The notes under the pieces were generated by a model. It was given only the letters and a program-made list of their open reading frames with translations, did no database searches and was not told where the DNA came from. A program made the translations under genes and the position numbers. A stretch of DNA of 42,406 nucleotides from Gammaproteobacteria bacterium (lineage in GTDB: Bacteria; Pseudomonadota; Gammaproteobacteria; Steroidobacterales; PWYM01): positions 1 through 42,406 of the forward strand of contig PWYM01000266.1 of the NCBI GenBank assembly GCA_003567855.1, in the 5' to 3' direction. Below are positions 18,175 through 25,930 of this stretch, piece by piece (positions within the stretch are counted from its first letter, which is position 1; the number at the start of each line of letters is the position of its first letter).

Positions 18175-19857
18175 ATGTCTGAAAGTTTTGCTCAACTCTT
18201 CGAGGAAAGCCTGGCGAGTCAACAGATTCGTCCCGGCGCCATCCTTACCGGCACCGTAATCGCGGTGAACGACGACGTGGTCATCGTCAACGCCGGACTC
18301 AAGTCCGAGGCGGTGATTCCCGTCAACCAGTTCAAGAACGAACAGGGCGAGTTGGAAGTCGAAGTCGGCGACGAGGTCGAGGTTGCACTCGACGCAGTCG
18401 AGGACGGCTCCGGCGAAACCCGCCTGTCGCGCGAGAAGGCCAAGCGCGCACGCACCTGGGCGGTGCTTGAAAAGGCGTTCGAGAACGACGAAGTCGTCAA
18501 CGGCATGATCAACGGCCGCGTCAAGGGTGGCTTCACGGTCGAGATCGAAAACGTCCGCGCGTTTCTGCCCGGATCGCTCGTCGACGTGCGCCCGGTCCGC
18601 GACCCGACTTACCTCGAAGGCAAGCCGCTCGAATTCAAGGTCATCAAGCTCGATCCACGCCGCAACAACGTCGTGGTGTCGCGCCGTGCGGTGGTCGAAG
18701 AGGAATACAGCGCCGAACGTGAGCAGCTCCTCGAGAAGCTGCAGGAAGGCGTCATCCTCAAGGGTATCGTCAAGAACCTCACCGACTACGGCGCATTCGT
18801 CGATCTCGGCGGTATCGACGGCCTGCTTCACATCACCGACATGGCGTGGAAGCGCGTCAAGCACCCGTCAGAGGTCGTCAACGTCGGCGACGAGATCGAG
18901 GTCAAGGTGCTGAAGTTCGACCGCGAGCGCACCCGTGTATCGCTGGGCATCAAGCAGCTCGGCTCGGATCCGTGGGAAGATCTGGCGCGGCGCTACCCCG
19001 CCAACACCCGGATCTTCGGCAAGGTCACTAATATCGCCGACTACGGCTGTTTCGTGGAGATCGAAGAGGGTGTAGAGGGGCTCGTGCACGTCTCGGAGAT
19101 GGACTGGACGAACAAGAACGTCAACCCCTACAAGGTGGTCCAGATCGGCGACGAGGTCGAGGTCATGGTGCTCGACATCGACGAGGAGCGCCGCCGCATC
19201 TCGCTCGGTATCAAGCAGTGTCAGGCCAACCCGTGGGCGGAGTTCTCGTCGAACTTCAACAAGAACGATCGCGTGCGCGGCCAGATCAAGTCGATCACCG
19301 ACTTCGGCATCTTCATCGGCCTGGACGGCGGTATAGACGGCCTGGTGCATCTCTCCGACATCTCCTGGGATCTGCCCGGCGAGGAAGCCGTGCGCAACTA
19401 CCAGAAGGGTGAGGACGTCGAGGCCGTGGTGCTGTCGATCGATCCGGAGCGTGAGCGCATCTCGCTTGGCATCAAGCAGCTCGACAAGGACCCGATGTCG
19501 TCCTTCATGGCCGACTTCCCGAAGGGGACGATCCTCAACGGGACCGTGGCCGAGGTCGACGCCAAGGGTGCGATCATCGACCTGCCCGGCGGGCAGCAGG
19601 GCCACCTGCGTGCGTCGGAGCTTGCGCGTGACCGGGTCGAGGACGCACGCACGATGCTCAAGGTCGGCGACGAGGTCGAGGCCAAGTTCATTGGTATGGA
19701 CCGCAAGACGCGAATGATTTCGCTGTCGATCAAGGCCAAGGACATGCACGAGGAAGCCGAGGCCATGCAGAGTTACCAGAGCGAAAGCGGTGCTTCGAGC
19801 AGCGGTACCAGCCTCGGTGACCTGCTGCGCGAGCAGATCAAGCGCGACGGCGACTGA
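18175..19857 (+). CDS. rpsA: 30S ribosomal protein S1
   Basis: Ribosomal protein S1, 560 aa with six S1 OB-fold repeats, needed for initiation on structured mRNAs. The start at ATG 18175 gives [21 protein letters not shown], matching E. coli [13 protein letters not shown]; the track's 25 extra residues are not supported. Repeats are seen through recurring [37 protein letters not shown] and [19 protein letters not shown], each ending in -RISLGIKQ. The last repeat ([16 protein letters not shown]) is the most divergent, as usual. It follows cmk by 143 bp and precedes ihfB by 80 bp. Confidence 0.99.
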   Translation: MSESFAQLFEESLASQQIRPGAILTGTVIAVNDDVVIVNAGLKSEAVIPVNQFKNEQGELEVEVGDEVEVALDAVEDGSGETRLSREKAKRARTWAVLEKAFENDEVVNGMINGRVKGGFTVEIENVRAFLPGSLVDVRPVRDPTYLEGKPLEFKVIKLDPRRNNVVVSRRAVVEEEYSAEREQLLEKLQEGVILKGIVKNLTDYGAFVDLGGIDGLLHITDMAWKRVKHPSEVVNVGDEIEVKVLKFDRERTRVSLGIKQLGSDPWEDLARRYPANTRIFGKVTNIADYGCFVEIEEGVEGLVHVSEMDWTNKNVNPYKVVQIGDEVEVMVLDIDEERRRISLGIKQCQANPWAEFSSNFNKNDRVRGQIKSITDFGIFIGLDGGIDGLVHLSDISWDLPGEEAVRNYQKGEDVEAVVLSIDPERERISLGIKQLDKDPMSSFMADFPKGTILNGTVAEVDAKGAIIDLPGGQQGHLRASELARDRVEDARTMLKVGDEVEAKFIGMDRKTRMISLSIKAKDMHEEAEAMQSYQSESGASSSGTSLGDLLREQIKRDGD

Positions 19858-19885
19858 CCGACGACGAGCGATAATGACAAGAGAG

Positions 19886-19914
19886 CGCCCGCGGCAACAG
19901 GGGAGCCGCGGGCG
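19886..19914 (+). terminator. Strong hairpin between rpsA and ihfB
   Basis: CGCCCGCGGC (19886-19895) pairs perfectly with GCCGCGGGCG (19905-19914) around AACAGGGGA. There is no following T-run; TATCTCC comes next. It could end most rpsA transcripts and so lower ihfB expression. A GATAAT hexamer at 19870-19875, just before it, may be a -10 element for ihfB. Confidence 0.45.
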
Positions 19915-19937
19915 TATCTCCAGACAGGATCGGGGCG

Positions 19938-20240
19938 ATGACAAAATCCGAACTCATCGAGCTCATTTCACGCAAGCAGAAGCACTTGCGGCCGAAAGAC
20001 GTAGAGCTGGCCGTCAAGCACCTGCTGGAGCTGATGAGCGATGCGCTGGCCAACGGTGAGCGTATAGAGATCCGCGGGTTCGGGAGTTTCTCGCTCCACT
20101 TCCGCCCGCCGCGGATGGGCCGCAATCCCAAGACCGGCGAGGCGGTCGCACTGTCGGGCAAGTACGTGCCCCACTTCAAGCCGGGCAAGGATCTGCGCGA
20201 GCGGGTCAACGCCGGGCGCGACATCCCCATCAAGCACTGA
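19938..20240 (+). CDS. ihfB: Integration host factor subunit beta
   Basis: DNA-bending HU/IHF-fold protein, 100 aa, forming a heterodimer with IhfA (encoded at 41783 in this window). It opens [17 protein letters not shown], has [18 protein letters not shown] and the DNA-intercalating arm [10 protein letters not shown], and ends in GRDIPIKH. The [13 protein letters not shown] arm and its position after rpsA separate it from HU. It is about six residues longer than E. coli IhfB. It is followed by a strong hairpin and then by lapA with its own promoter. Confidence 0.97.
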   Translation: MTKSELIELISRKQKHLRPKDVELAVKHLLELMSDALANGERIEIRGFGSFSLHFRPPRMGRNPKTGEAVALSGKYVPHFKPGKDLRERVNAGRDIPIKH

Positions 20241-20251
20241 TTCCGGGCGCT

Positions 20252-20286
20252 GGCCCGACGCCGCGCCGCAGGCGTGGCGTCGGGCC
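20252..20286 (+). terminator. Terminator-like hairpin after ihfB
   Basis: GGCCCGACGCC pairs with GGCGTCGGGCC (11 bp), and the interior CGCC-GCA-GGCG extends this to about 16 pairs with a three-base loop. It begins 11 bases after the ihfB stop. The downstream sequence ACGGCCGTTCGGCC lacks a T-run and holds a second short hairpin. Position and strength support a transcript end. Confidence 0.55.
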
Positions 20287-20306
20287 ACGGCCGTTCGGCC
20301 GCGCCT

Positions 20307-20315
20307 TGCTACAAT
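20307..20315 (+). promoter_or_regulatory. Extended -10 promoter TGCTACAAT of lapA-lapB
   Basis: TGC plus TACAAT forms an extended -10 element 39 bp before the lapA ATG and directly after the ihfB hairpin. No clear -35 is seen. It suggests that lapAB is transcribed separately from rpsA-ihfB. Confidence 0.5.
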
Positions 20316-20354
20316 CGGGGCATCACAGACCCGCGAACCGGCGGCGAGGCCTCC

Positions 20355-20654
20355 ATGCTGCGTACCCTGGTCACTTTCGTGCTGCTGGCGTTGGCCACGC
20401 TGGTGGCGGTCGTGTTTGCGGTGCAGAACCCCGGCCGTATGACGCTCGAACTGGCCGTGGTGCGCCTCGATGAGGTGCGCATCCCGGTCGCGTTCGTCGT
20501 GACCTTCGCGCTGGGCTGGCTGTTCGGCCTCGCGTGCTGCGCAGTGGCGCTGGCACGTCATGGCCGCGAACGACTGCGGCTGCGACGCGAACTCGAGGGC
20601 GCCGAGCGGCAGGTGCGCGGCCTGCGCAGCCTCGCCGACAACGATGCTCACTGA
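20355..20654 (+). CDS. lapA: LapA-like inner-membrane protein (DUF1049)
   Basis: Small inner-membrane protein of 99 aa associated with lipopolysaccharide assembly control together with LapB. Two membrane helices are visible (about 5-22, LVTFVLLALATLVAVVFAVQ, and about 43-65, VAFVVTFALGWLFGLACCAVA) with the family phrase FAVQNPG between them, then a charged RLRLRRELEGAERQVRGL coiled tail in the cytoplasm. The start is ATG 20355; the track's extension covers the promoter region. It overlaps lapB by 11 bases. The ihfB-lapA-lapB order is standard in gammaproteobacteria. Confidence 0.92.
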   Translation: MLRTLVTFVLLALATLVAVVFAVQNPGRMTLELAVVRLDEVRIPVAFVVTFALGWLFGLACCAVALARHGRERLRLRRELEGAERQVRGLRSLADNDAH

Positions 20655-21861
20655 ATCCACCCTCCTGCTGTTCGGCCTGTTCATGGTCGCCGCGGCGTCG
20701 GGATGGGCGTTCGCGCGCTACCTCGATCGCACCGTGCGAGGGGGCGGAGAGCCGGAGCCGCCACCCAGCCAGGGCTACATGCGCGGCCTCAACCTGCTGC
20801 TCAACCAGCAGACCGACAAGGCGCTGGACATGTTCGTGCGCATGGTGGCGCGCGATGACGAGGCGCTGGATACGCACTTCGCACTGGGCAGCGTGTTCCG
20901 CCGCCGGGGGGAGGTCGACCGCGCGATCCGTATCCACCAGAACATTCTCGCGCGCGACGATCTCACCGACTCGCAGCGCGATGCGGCACTGTTCGAACTC
21001 GCCGAAGACTACCTGAAGGCCGGGCTGCTCGACCGCGCCGAGGGACTGTTTCGCCAGGTTGCCGAGAGTGCCGACGATCCGGAGCCGGCACTGCGCAGCC
21101 TGATTTCGATCCACGAGACACTCAGCGACTGGCAGCGTGCCTACGACGCCCGCGAAGAGCTGCAGGCGGTGACCGGCGAAAGCCAGCACGTGGAACTCAG
21201 CCACTACCTGTGCGAACTCGCCGAGCGTGCGCGCGCGGAAGGCGATCGCAAGGGTGCGCGCGAGCTGCTCAAGCGCTCGCGCAAGGGACGGCGCAAGATC
21301 ATGCGGGGTGCGCTGATTCGCGCGCGACTGGCCGAGGAGGACGGCGACACCGCCACGGCGTGGCGGCTGCTCGAGCGGGTGGTGCGAAGCGACACCGTGC
21401 TGTTGCCGGAGATCTTCCCGGCGCTGGTGCGGGTGGCCGAGGCGCGCAACCACACCGCGCGGCTCGAACGGATGCTTCGTGAACTCGCCGACGCCGATGT
21501 GCGCGTGCGCCATCGGCTGGCCTACACAGGGATCGTCTCCGATACCCTCGAGCCGCCCGTGGTCGCCGAGGCGGTGGAGGCCTTCATCCTCAGCGACCCG
21601 ACGCTCCGGCGGCTGGTCGATGGCGACGCGCTCAAAGACAGCGACCCGGAGCGCAGGCGCGCGGCGCTGACACGCATCGCCGACGGTCTCAGGCGCCTCG
21701 CACTCGAGACGCCGCGATACCGCTGCGAGTCATGCGGCTACACCACCCAGCAGCTCGTGTGGCAATGCCCAAGCTGCAAGTCCTGGGATACCGGCCGGCC
21801 GCTGACCGATTTCCCTTACGCGGCGCTGATCGCCCGCGGAGAACCCCGCCAGCAGCCCTGA
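20644..21861 (+). CDS. lapB: Lipopolysaccharide assembly protein LapB (YciM)
   Basis: Membrane-anchored TPR protein that directs FtsH to LpxC and so balances lipopolysaccharide with phospholipid synthesis. The 405 aa protein has one N-terminal membrane helix (about 3-22, TESTLLLFGLFMVAAASGWA), tetratricopeptide repeats over about 35-340 (RGLNLLLNQQTDKALDMFVRM and later repeats), and a C-terminal rubredoxin-type zinc module YRCESCGYTTQQLVWQCPSCKSW with all four cysteines. The start is ATG 20644; the longer track frame lies inside lapA. A short hairpin follows before the next gene. Confidence 0.97.
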   Translation: MLTESTLLLFGLFMVAAASGWAFARYLDRTVRGGGEPEPPPSQGYMRGLNLLLNQQTDKALDMFVRMVARDDEALDTHFALGSVFRRRGEVDRAIRIHQNILARDDLTDSQRDAALFELAEDYLKAGLLDRAEGLFRQVAESADDPEPALRSLISIHETLSDWQRAYDAREELQAVTGESQHVELSHYLCELAERARAEGDRKGARELLKRSRKGRRKIMRGALIRARLAEEDGDTATAWRLLERVVRSDTVLLPEIFPALVRVAEARNHTARLERMLRELADADVRVRHRLAYTGIVSDTLEPPVVAEAVEAFILSDPTLRRLVDGDALKDSDPERRRAALTRIADGLRRLALETPRYRCESCGYTTQQLVWQCPSCKSWDTGRPLTDFPYAALIARGEPRQQP

Positions 21862-21933
21862 CGGCACTGGTCGCGTTCCTCGTCGAACTGCGCAGTTACG
21901 CGCATCGGCCAGGCGCCGTGTGCGCGCTAGCGT

Positions 21934-21962
21934 GGTATGGCCGGCAACCGGCCGGCGATACC
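21934..21962 (+). terminator. Bulged hairpin between lapB and the helix-hairpin-helix gene
   Basis: GGTAT-GGCCGG / CAA / CCGGCC-(GGCG)-ATACC folds into eleven pairs with a four-base bulge. It ends four bases before the CGGAGGAAAG ribosome binding site. It may terminate lapB transcripts, or act as a stabiliser or regulator at the 5' end of the next gene. Confidence 0.35.
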
Positions 21963-21977
21963 ACCGGAGGAAAGATC

Positions 21978-22247
21978 ATGAAGCGCATCATCCACGGCAC
22001 GCTGGCGCTGCTTATCCTGCTCGTCGGTAGCGCGTTCGCTGACTTCAGCGTCAACGTCAACACCGCCGATGCCGACACGCTCGCGGCGGCCCTGAACGGG
22101 GTCGGTCCGGCCCGCGCGCAGGCCATCGTCGAACATCGCGAGCAGTACGGTCCTTTCGAGTCGATCGACGCGCTGCTCGAGGTCGCGGGCGTCGGCCCCG
22201 CCGTGCTCGAGGCCAACCGCGACAACATCCGGCTCGAAGACGAGTAG
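21978..22247 (+). CDS. Exported ComEA-like helix-hairpin-helix protein
   Basis: An 89 aa protein with a signal peptide (MKRIIHGTLALLILLVGSAFA, likely cut after SAFA) and a single mature domain of two helix-hairpin-helix motifs: VNVNTADADTLAAALNGVGPARAQAIVEHR and PFESIDALLEVAGVGPAVLEANRD. This is the ComEA C-terminal DNA-binding module without the membrane anchor and linker of Gram-positive ComEA. Free periplasmic forms of this kind take part in DNA uptake in competent gammaproteobacteria, but many non-competent species also have them. The start is ATG 21978 with GGAGGAAAG upstream. No other competence genes are in the window. Confidence 0.85.
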   Translation: MKRIIHGTLALLILLVGSAFADFSVNVNTADADTLAAALNGVGPARAQAIVEHREQYGPFESIDALLEVAGVGPAVLEANRDNIRLEDE

Positions 22248-22305
22248 CGGGCAACGCGCGCGGTACACGGGGGCCGGTGGTGCCCGGCCCCCGTGTTCAC
22301 GGTTG

Positions 22306-22334
22306 TTGGGACGCTCCGGGTGCTTCGGTATAGT
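22306..22334 (+). promoter_or_regulatory. Promoter of galU
   Basis: TTGGGA (22306-22311), a 17 bp spacer and TATAGT (22329-22334) make a reasonable sigma-70 promoter. Predicted transcription starts about 30 bases before the galU TTG. Confidence 0.5.
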
Positions 22335-22371
22335 AGCCTGACACCCACGACACCTACGCGCGGAGCCCACA

Positions 22372-23244
22372 TTGCCAGCTCGCATCAGAACCGCCGTGTT
22401 TCCGGTCGCCGGTCGCGGCACCCGCTTCCTGCCCGCCACCAAGGCCAGCCCCAAGGAAATGCTCCCGGTGGTCGACAAGCCGCTCATCCAGTACGCGGTG
22501 GAGGAAGCCGTGGCCGCCGGAGCCACCCGGCTGGTATTCGTCACCGGCAGCTCCAAGCGCGCGATCGAAGACCATTTCGATTCGGACCCCGGGCTCGAAC
22601 ACGCACTCGCATCGTCCGGCAAGGACGATCTTCTGAATACGATCCGCAATATCGTGCCTGCGTCGGTCGCCTGCATTTACATTCGCCAGGGCGAGCCGCT
22701 CGGTCTCGGCCACGCGGTGCTGTGTGCGCGGCCGGCAGTGGGTGACGAGCCGTTCTTCGTCCACCTCGCCGATGATCTCATCCACGCCGACGAACCCGTG
22801 CTCGCGCAGATGCGCGACCAGTTCAACGCCCACGGGCATAGCGTGCTCGGTGTCGAAACGATCCCGGTCGAGCAAAGTGCCAGCTACGGTATCGTCGCCG
22901 TCGAAACCAACGACGCAGGTCATCATGTCGTTCGTCGCATCGTAGAAAAGCCGAAGCCCGCCGATGCCCCGTCGAATCTCGCCGTGGTCGGGCGTTACCT
23001 GCTCACGCCACGCGTGTTCGACAAGCTCGAGCATACCGGCCGTGGCGCCGGCGGGGAGATTCAACTCACCGACGCGATCGCCGACCTCCTCAACGAGGAA
23101 ACGGTCACCGCGTGGCCGTTCTCGGGCCGGCGCTATGACTGCGGAAACAAGCTCGGCTATCTCAAGGCCACGGTCGAATACGGCCTGCGCCACGAGGAAC
23201 TCGGTGACGGGTTCCGTGACTGGCTCAGGACCATGTCGCTGTAG
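22372..23244 (+). CDS. galU: UTP-glucose-1-phosphate uridylyltransferase
   Basis: Makes UDP-glucose for envelope glycans, 290 aa. It opens [21 protein letters not shown] with the nucleotide-binding G-GTR-LP motif and [18 protein letters not shown], then [28 protein letters not shown], the acidic metal site in [11 protein letters not shown], and [19 protein letters not shown]. The C-terminal [15 protein letters not shown] is conserved. The start is TTG 22372; CGGAG lies about seven bases upstream and no ATG fits. A 14 bp gap with GAAGGAG leads to the next small gene, suggesting cotranscription. Confidence 0.98.
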   Translation: MPARIRTAVFPVAGRGTRFLPATKASPKEMLPVVDKPLIQYAVEEAVAAGATRLVFVTGSSKRAIEDHFDSDPGLEHALASSGKDDLLNTIRNIVPASVACIYIRQGEPLGLGHAVLCARPAVGDEPFFVHLADDLIHADEPVLAQMRDQFNAHGHSVLGVETIPVEQSASYGIVAVETNDAGHHVVRRIVEKPKPADAPSNLAVVGRYLLTPRVFDKLEHTGRGAGGEIQLTDAIADLLNEETVTAWPFSGRRYDCGNKLGYLKATVEYGLRHEELGDGFRDWLRTMSL

Positions 23245-23258
23245 AAGGAGTAATCGAA

Positions 23259-23507
23259 ATGATTCGCAAGATCCTTGCTGTCGGACTGGTAAGTGGTTTT
23301 TTCGTCGTGCCCGCGTTTGCCGGGCACTGCCCGATGGACATCGCCGCAATCGACTCGGCGCTGGAGAACACCACGCTGGATTCGGAGGTCGAGGCGCAGG
23401 TCAAGGCGCTGCGTGACGAGGGGCGTGCGTTGCACGAAGCTGGTGACCATGGCGCCGCAACCGGCAAACTCGCCGAGGCGATGCGCCTGATACTCAACAG
23501 CCTCTGA
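23259..23507 (+). CDS. Small exported helical protein of unknown function with HCPMD motif
   Basis: An 82 aa protein with a clear signal peptide (MIRKILAVGLVSGFFVVPAFA, likely cleaved after AFA), leaving a mature peptide of about 61 residues that starts GHCPMDIAAIDSAL. The rest looks like two amphipathic helices (LDSEVEAQVKALRDEGRALHEAGDHGAATGKLAEAMRLI). There is a single Cys next to His and Asp. I recall similar short exported proteins with a CP-D-AAID start and an ALH-AG-H pattern in other proteobacteria, but I do not know their function. The ribosome binding site AAGGAG is strong, and the gene follows galU by 14 bp. Confidence 0.75.
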   Translation: MIRKILAVGLVSGFFVVPAFAGHCPMDIAAIDSALENTTLDSEVEAQVKALRDEGRALHEAGDHGAATGKLAEAMRLILNSL

Positions 23508-23565
23508 ACCCGCGCGCTGCACGGGCGCGCCTGGAGGGCACGTCCGTGCGCGGCGCGTGCGCCGA

Positions 23566-23571
23566 TATAAC
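23566..23571 (+). promoter_or_regulatory. possible -10 element TATAAC upstream of the DMT transporter
   Basis: TATAAC (five of six) lies 105 bp before the transporter start and just before the 23574-23601 hairpin. No -35 is clear. If used, the hairpin would sit at the very 5' end of the transcript. Confidence 0.25.
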
Positions 23572-23573
23572 CC

Positions 23574-23601
23574 GGCCGGGCCTGCATCGGCAGGCCTGGC
23601 C
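23574..23601 (+). terminator. Hairpin after the galU-small protein unit
   Basis: GGCCGGGCCTGC pairs with GCAGGCCTGGCC (12 pairs including one G-T) around ATCG, followed by AGCTCTGTTGTG, a weak T-containing stretch. It begins 67 bp after the small gene's stop and fits a terminator for that transcript. Confidence 0.5.
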
Positions 23602-23676
23602 AGCTCTGTTGTGTCCAACCGGCATGGCGACGGCGCCCATACGCGCGCCTGGTCGATCCCGCAGGGAACAGCGTTG

Positions 23677-24567
23677 ATGTCACGAGGAAACCTGCGCGGG
23701 ATCGTGGCGATGTGCCTCGGCATGGCGGGTTTCGTGACCAACGACATGCTGGTCAAGCTCGTCAGCGACTCGCTGCCTACCGGGCAGATCATCTTTATCC
23801 GGGGCTGCATGATCACCGTGTTGGTCGTTGCGATCGCGGCCGTGACGGGTGCGCTCGGGCGGCTGCGTGAACTGATCAACCCCGCGGTCGGCTGGCGCAC
23901 GTTCGGCGAAGTGTGCTCGACACTGCTTTACCTGACCGCGCTGTTTCACATGCCGATCGCCGATGCGACCGCGATCGTGCAGGCGTTGCCGGTGGTGTTC
24001 ACGCTCGTTGCCGTGATGTTCCTCGGCGAACGGGTGGGGTGGCGACGCTGGTTAGCGGTCATCGCCGGGTTTGCCGGCATCCTCCTGATAGTGCGTCCCG
24101 GCGAGGGCGGAGTCGATCCGTACGCGCTGTTCGCGGTTGGCGCCCTCGTGTTTCTCGTGATCCGTGACGCGGCAACCCGCCATCTGCCCGTCGGCGTGCC
24201 CTCGATCGCCGTCACGCTGGTGACCGCGGTGTTCGTCACCCTCTCCGGCGGGATGCTCGGCGTCGCGGAGACATGGGTGGTACCCGATCAACGCAATTTG
24301 CTGATGCTCGTCGTCGCCGCGATCGTGCTCACGGCAGGCTATTATTTCATCATCGAGGGCGTGCGACACGGCGAAGTCGCGGCGGTGGCACCGTTTCGCT
24401 ACACCAACCTGCTGTGGGCGGTGTTCTACGGTGTGCTGATCTGGGGTGAAATTCCGGACGTGTTCGCGGTCACCGGCATCGTGCTGATCGTCGGCAGCGG
24501 CCTGGTGGTCGTCATCCGTGAGCGCCGGCCTGACCGACCGGTGGCGCGCAGTGGACTAGGCGCCTGA
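23677..24567 (+). CDS. DMT superfamily (EamA) transporter
   Basis: A 296 aa integral membrane protein with about ten predicted helices in two EamA halves (about 5-135 and 145-285). Helices include FIRGCMITVLVVAIAAV, ALPVVFTLVAVMFLGERV and TGIVLIVGSGLVVVI. The family motif LGERVGWRRWLAVIAGFAGILLIV ends the first half. The substrate cannot be deduced; DMT carriers export or import amino acids, nucleobases and other small metabolites. The start is ATG 23677 (MSRGNLRGIVAMCLGMAGF); the track's 40 extra residues cover the hairpin and have no membrane character. It converges on tRNA-Asn. Confidence 0.88.
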   Translation: MSRGNLRGIVAMCLGMAGFVTNDMLVKLVSDSLPTGQIIFIRGCMITVLVVAIAAVTGALGRLRELINPAVGWRTFGEVCSTLLYLTALFHMPIADATAIVQALPVVFTLVAVMFLGERVGWRRWLAVIAGFAGILLIVRPGEGGVDPYALFAVGALVFLVIRDAATRHLPVGVPSIAVTLVTAVFVTLSGGMLGVAETWVVPDQRNLLMLVVAAIVLTAGYYFIIEGVRHGEVAAVAPFRYTNLLWAVFYGVLIWGEIPDVFAVTGIVLIVGSGLVVVIRERRPDRPVARSGLGA

Positions 24568-24603
24568 GGCATCGCCTGTGCATGACGCAATTGTGGAGTA
24601 AGA

Positions 24604-24678
24604 TGGCTCCCCGGGTCGGATTCGAACCAACGACCAATCGATTAACAGTCGACCGCTCTACCACTGAGCTACCGGGGA
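24604..24678 (-). tRNA. tRNA-Asn (GUU)
   Basis: On the minus strand TCCCCGG-TA-GCTC-AGTGGTA-GAGC-G, an anticodon arm with loop CTGTTAA, a five-base variable region, GTTGG-TTCGAAT-CCGAC and CCGGGGA-G-CCA fold into a 75-nt cloverleaf. The anticodon is GTT (Asn). The CCA end is encoded. No U-rich terminator is seen downstream towards the DMT gene. Confidence 0.96.
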
Positions 24679-24713
24679 ACTGACAGGCACGAACGTGCCA
24701 TTGGAAGCCGCGT

Positions 24714-24742
24714 ATTTTGCGGCAGCGGATTTCGAGGGTCAA
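24714..24742 (-). promoter_or_regulatory. Promoter of tRNA-Asn
   Basis: On the minus strand TTGACC (24742-24737), a 17 bp spacer and CAAAAT (24719-24714) precede the tRNA, giving a leader of about 28 nt. The -35 matches five of six bases and the -10 four of six. Confidence 0.5.
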
Positions 24743-24846
24743 GTCAGCAGGACGCAGCCCGTGCCTGTTGCGTCGCATCCATTGGTCTGCCGGTTATCCC
24801 ACCACGCCGACCCCCCACCGCGGGTACATCCGCGAGGAGCATGGTT

Positions 24847-25920
24847 ATGGCAAAGATGAAGGCTGCCGTATTCGTCGAACCCGGCCGCATCGAACTCGAC
24901 GAGAAGCCCGTGCCCGACGTGGGGCCCCTGGATGCCCTGATCCGGGTCACCACCACGACGATCTGCGGCACCGATGTTCATATTCTCAAGGGTGAATACC
25001 CGGTAAAGCCGGGGCTCACGATCGGCCACGAACCGGTCGGCGTCATAGAAAAGCTGGGCTCCGCGGTCACCGGCTTCAGCGAAGGGCAGCGTGTCATCGC
25101 CGGCGCGATCACCCCGAGTGGCCACAGCAACGCGTGCCAGTGCGGCCAGGCCGCGCAGGACGGCCACGGGACCCGTCACGGCTGGAAGCCGATGGGCGGC
25201 TGGCGATTCGGCAATACCATCGATGGGTGCCAGGCCGAATACGTGCTGGTGCCCGACGCGATGGGCAACCTCGCGCCGGTGCCAGATGGGCTCAGCGACG
25301 AGCAGGTGCTGATGTGCCCGGACATCATGTCCACGGGCTTTGCCGGTGCCGAGAGCGGCGGGATCCGGATCGGTGACGTTGTCGCGGTGTTTGCACAGGG
25401 ACCGATCGGACTGTGCGCGACCGCCGGGGCGAAGCTCATGGGCGCGTCGACGATCATCGCGGTCGACCGGCTGCCGGAGCGGCTGGCAATGTCGAAGCGG
25501 CTCGGTGCCGATCACGTGGTCGATTTCAGTGCGAGCGATCCCGTCGAGGAGATCATGCGGCTGACCGACGGGCGTGGGGTCGATGTCGCGATCGAGGCGC
25601 TGGGTACCCAGTCGACGTTCGAGGCCTGTCTGCGTGTACTTCGCCCCGGCGGCACCCTGTCGAGTCTCGGAGTGTACTCATCGGACCTGAAGATACCGCT
25701 CGATGCCTTCGCAGCCGGGCTCGGCGACCACCGGATCATCACGACGCTGTGCCCCGGTGGCAAGGAACGGATGCGCCGGCTGATGTCGATGATCGCGTCC
25801 GGGCGCGTGGACCTTGGCGCGATGGTCACGCACCGCTACCGGCTGGATGACATCCAGGACGCCTACGAGCTGTTTTCGAACCAGCGCGACGGCGTGTTCA
25901 AGGTGGCGATCACGCCATAG
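24847..25920 (+). CDS. Zinc-dependent secondary-alcohol (isopropanol-type) dehydrogenase
   Basis: Medium-chain dehydrogenase/reductase, 357 aa. Zinc-site residues are in TICGTDVH (Cys40) and GHEPVG (His61, Glu62). The segment MGGWRFGNTIDG, DIMSTGFAGAE and LCPGGKERMRRL resembles the Clostridium beijerinckii / Thermoanaerobacter NADP-dependent secondary alcohol dehydrogenases (GWKFSN, DMMTTGF, LCPGG). The Rossmann domain is GVFAQGPIGLCATAGAK-like at about 170-190. Physiological substrate is unknown; small secondary alcohols or ketones are likely. ATG 24847 has GAGGAG seven bases upstream; ATG 24841 is too close to it. A Cys-containing NACQCGQ loop replaces the usual four-Cys structural zinc lobe. 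Confidence 0.85.
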   Translation: MAKMKAAVFVEPGRIELDEKPVPDVGPLDALIRVTTTTICGTDVHILKGEYPVKPGLTIGHEPVGVIEKLGSAVTGFSEGQRVIAGAITPSGHSNACQCGQAAQDGHGTRHGWKPMGGWRFGNTIDGCQAEYVLVPDAMGNLAPVPDGLSDEQVLMCPDIMSTGFAGAESGGIRIGDVVAVFAQGPIGLCATAGAKLMGASTIIAVDRLPERLAMSKRLGADHVVDFSASDPVEEIMRLTDGRGVDVAIEALGTQSTFEACLRVLRPGGTLSSLGVYSSDLKIPLDAFAAGLGDHRIITTLCPGGKERMRRLMSMIASGRVDLGAMVTHRYRLDDIQDAYELFSNQRDGVFKVAITP

Positions 25921-25930
25921 TGCCGGTTCG

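Noticed and set aside
18202-19740. Repeated segments in rpsA considered as DNA repeats
   Set aside because: They are the six S1 domain repeats of the protein, divergent at the DNA level, and not a separate element.
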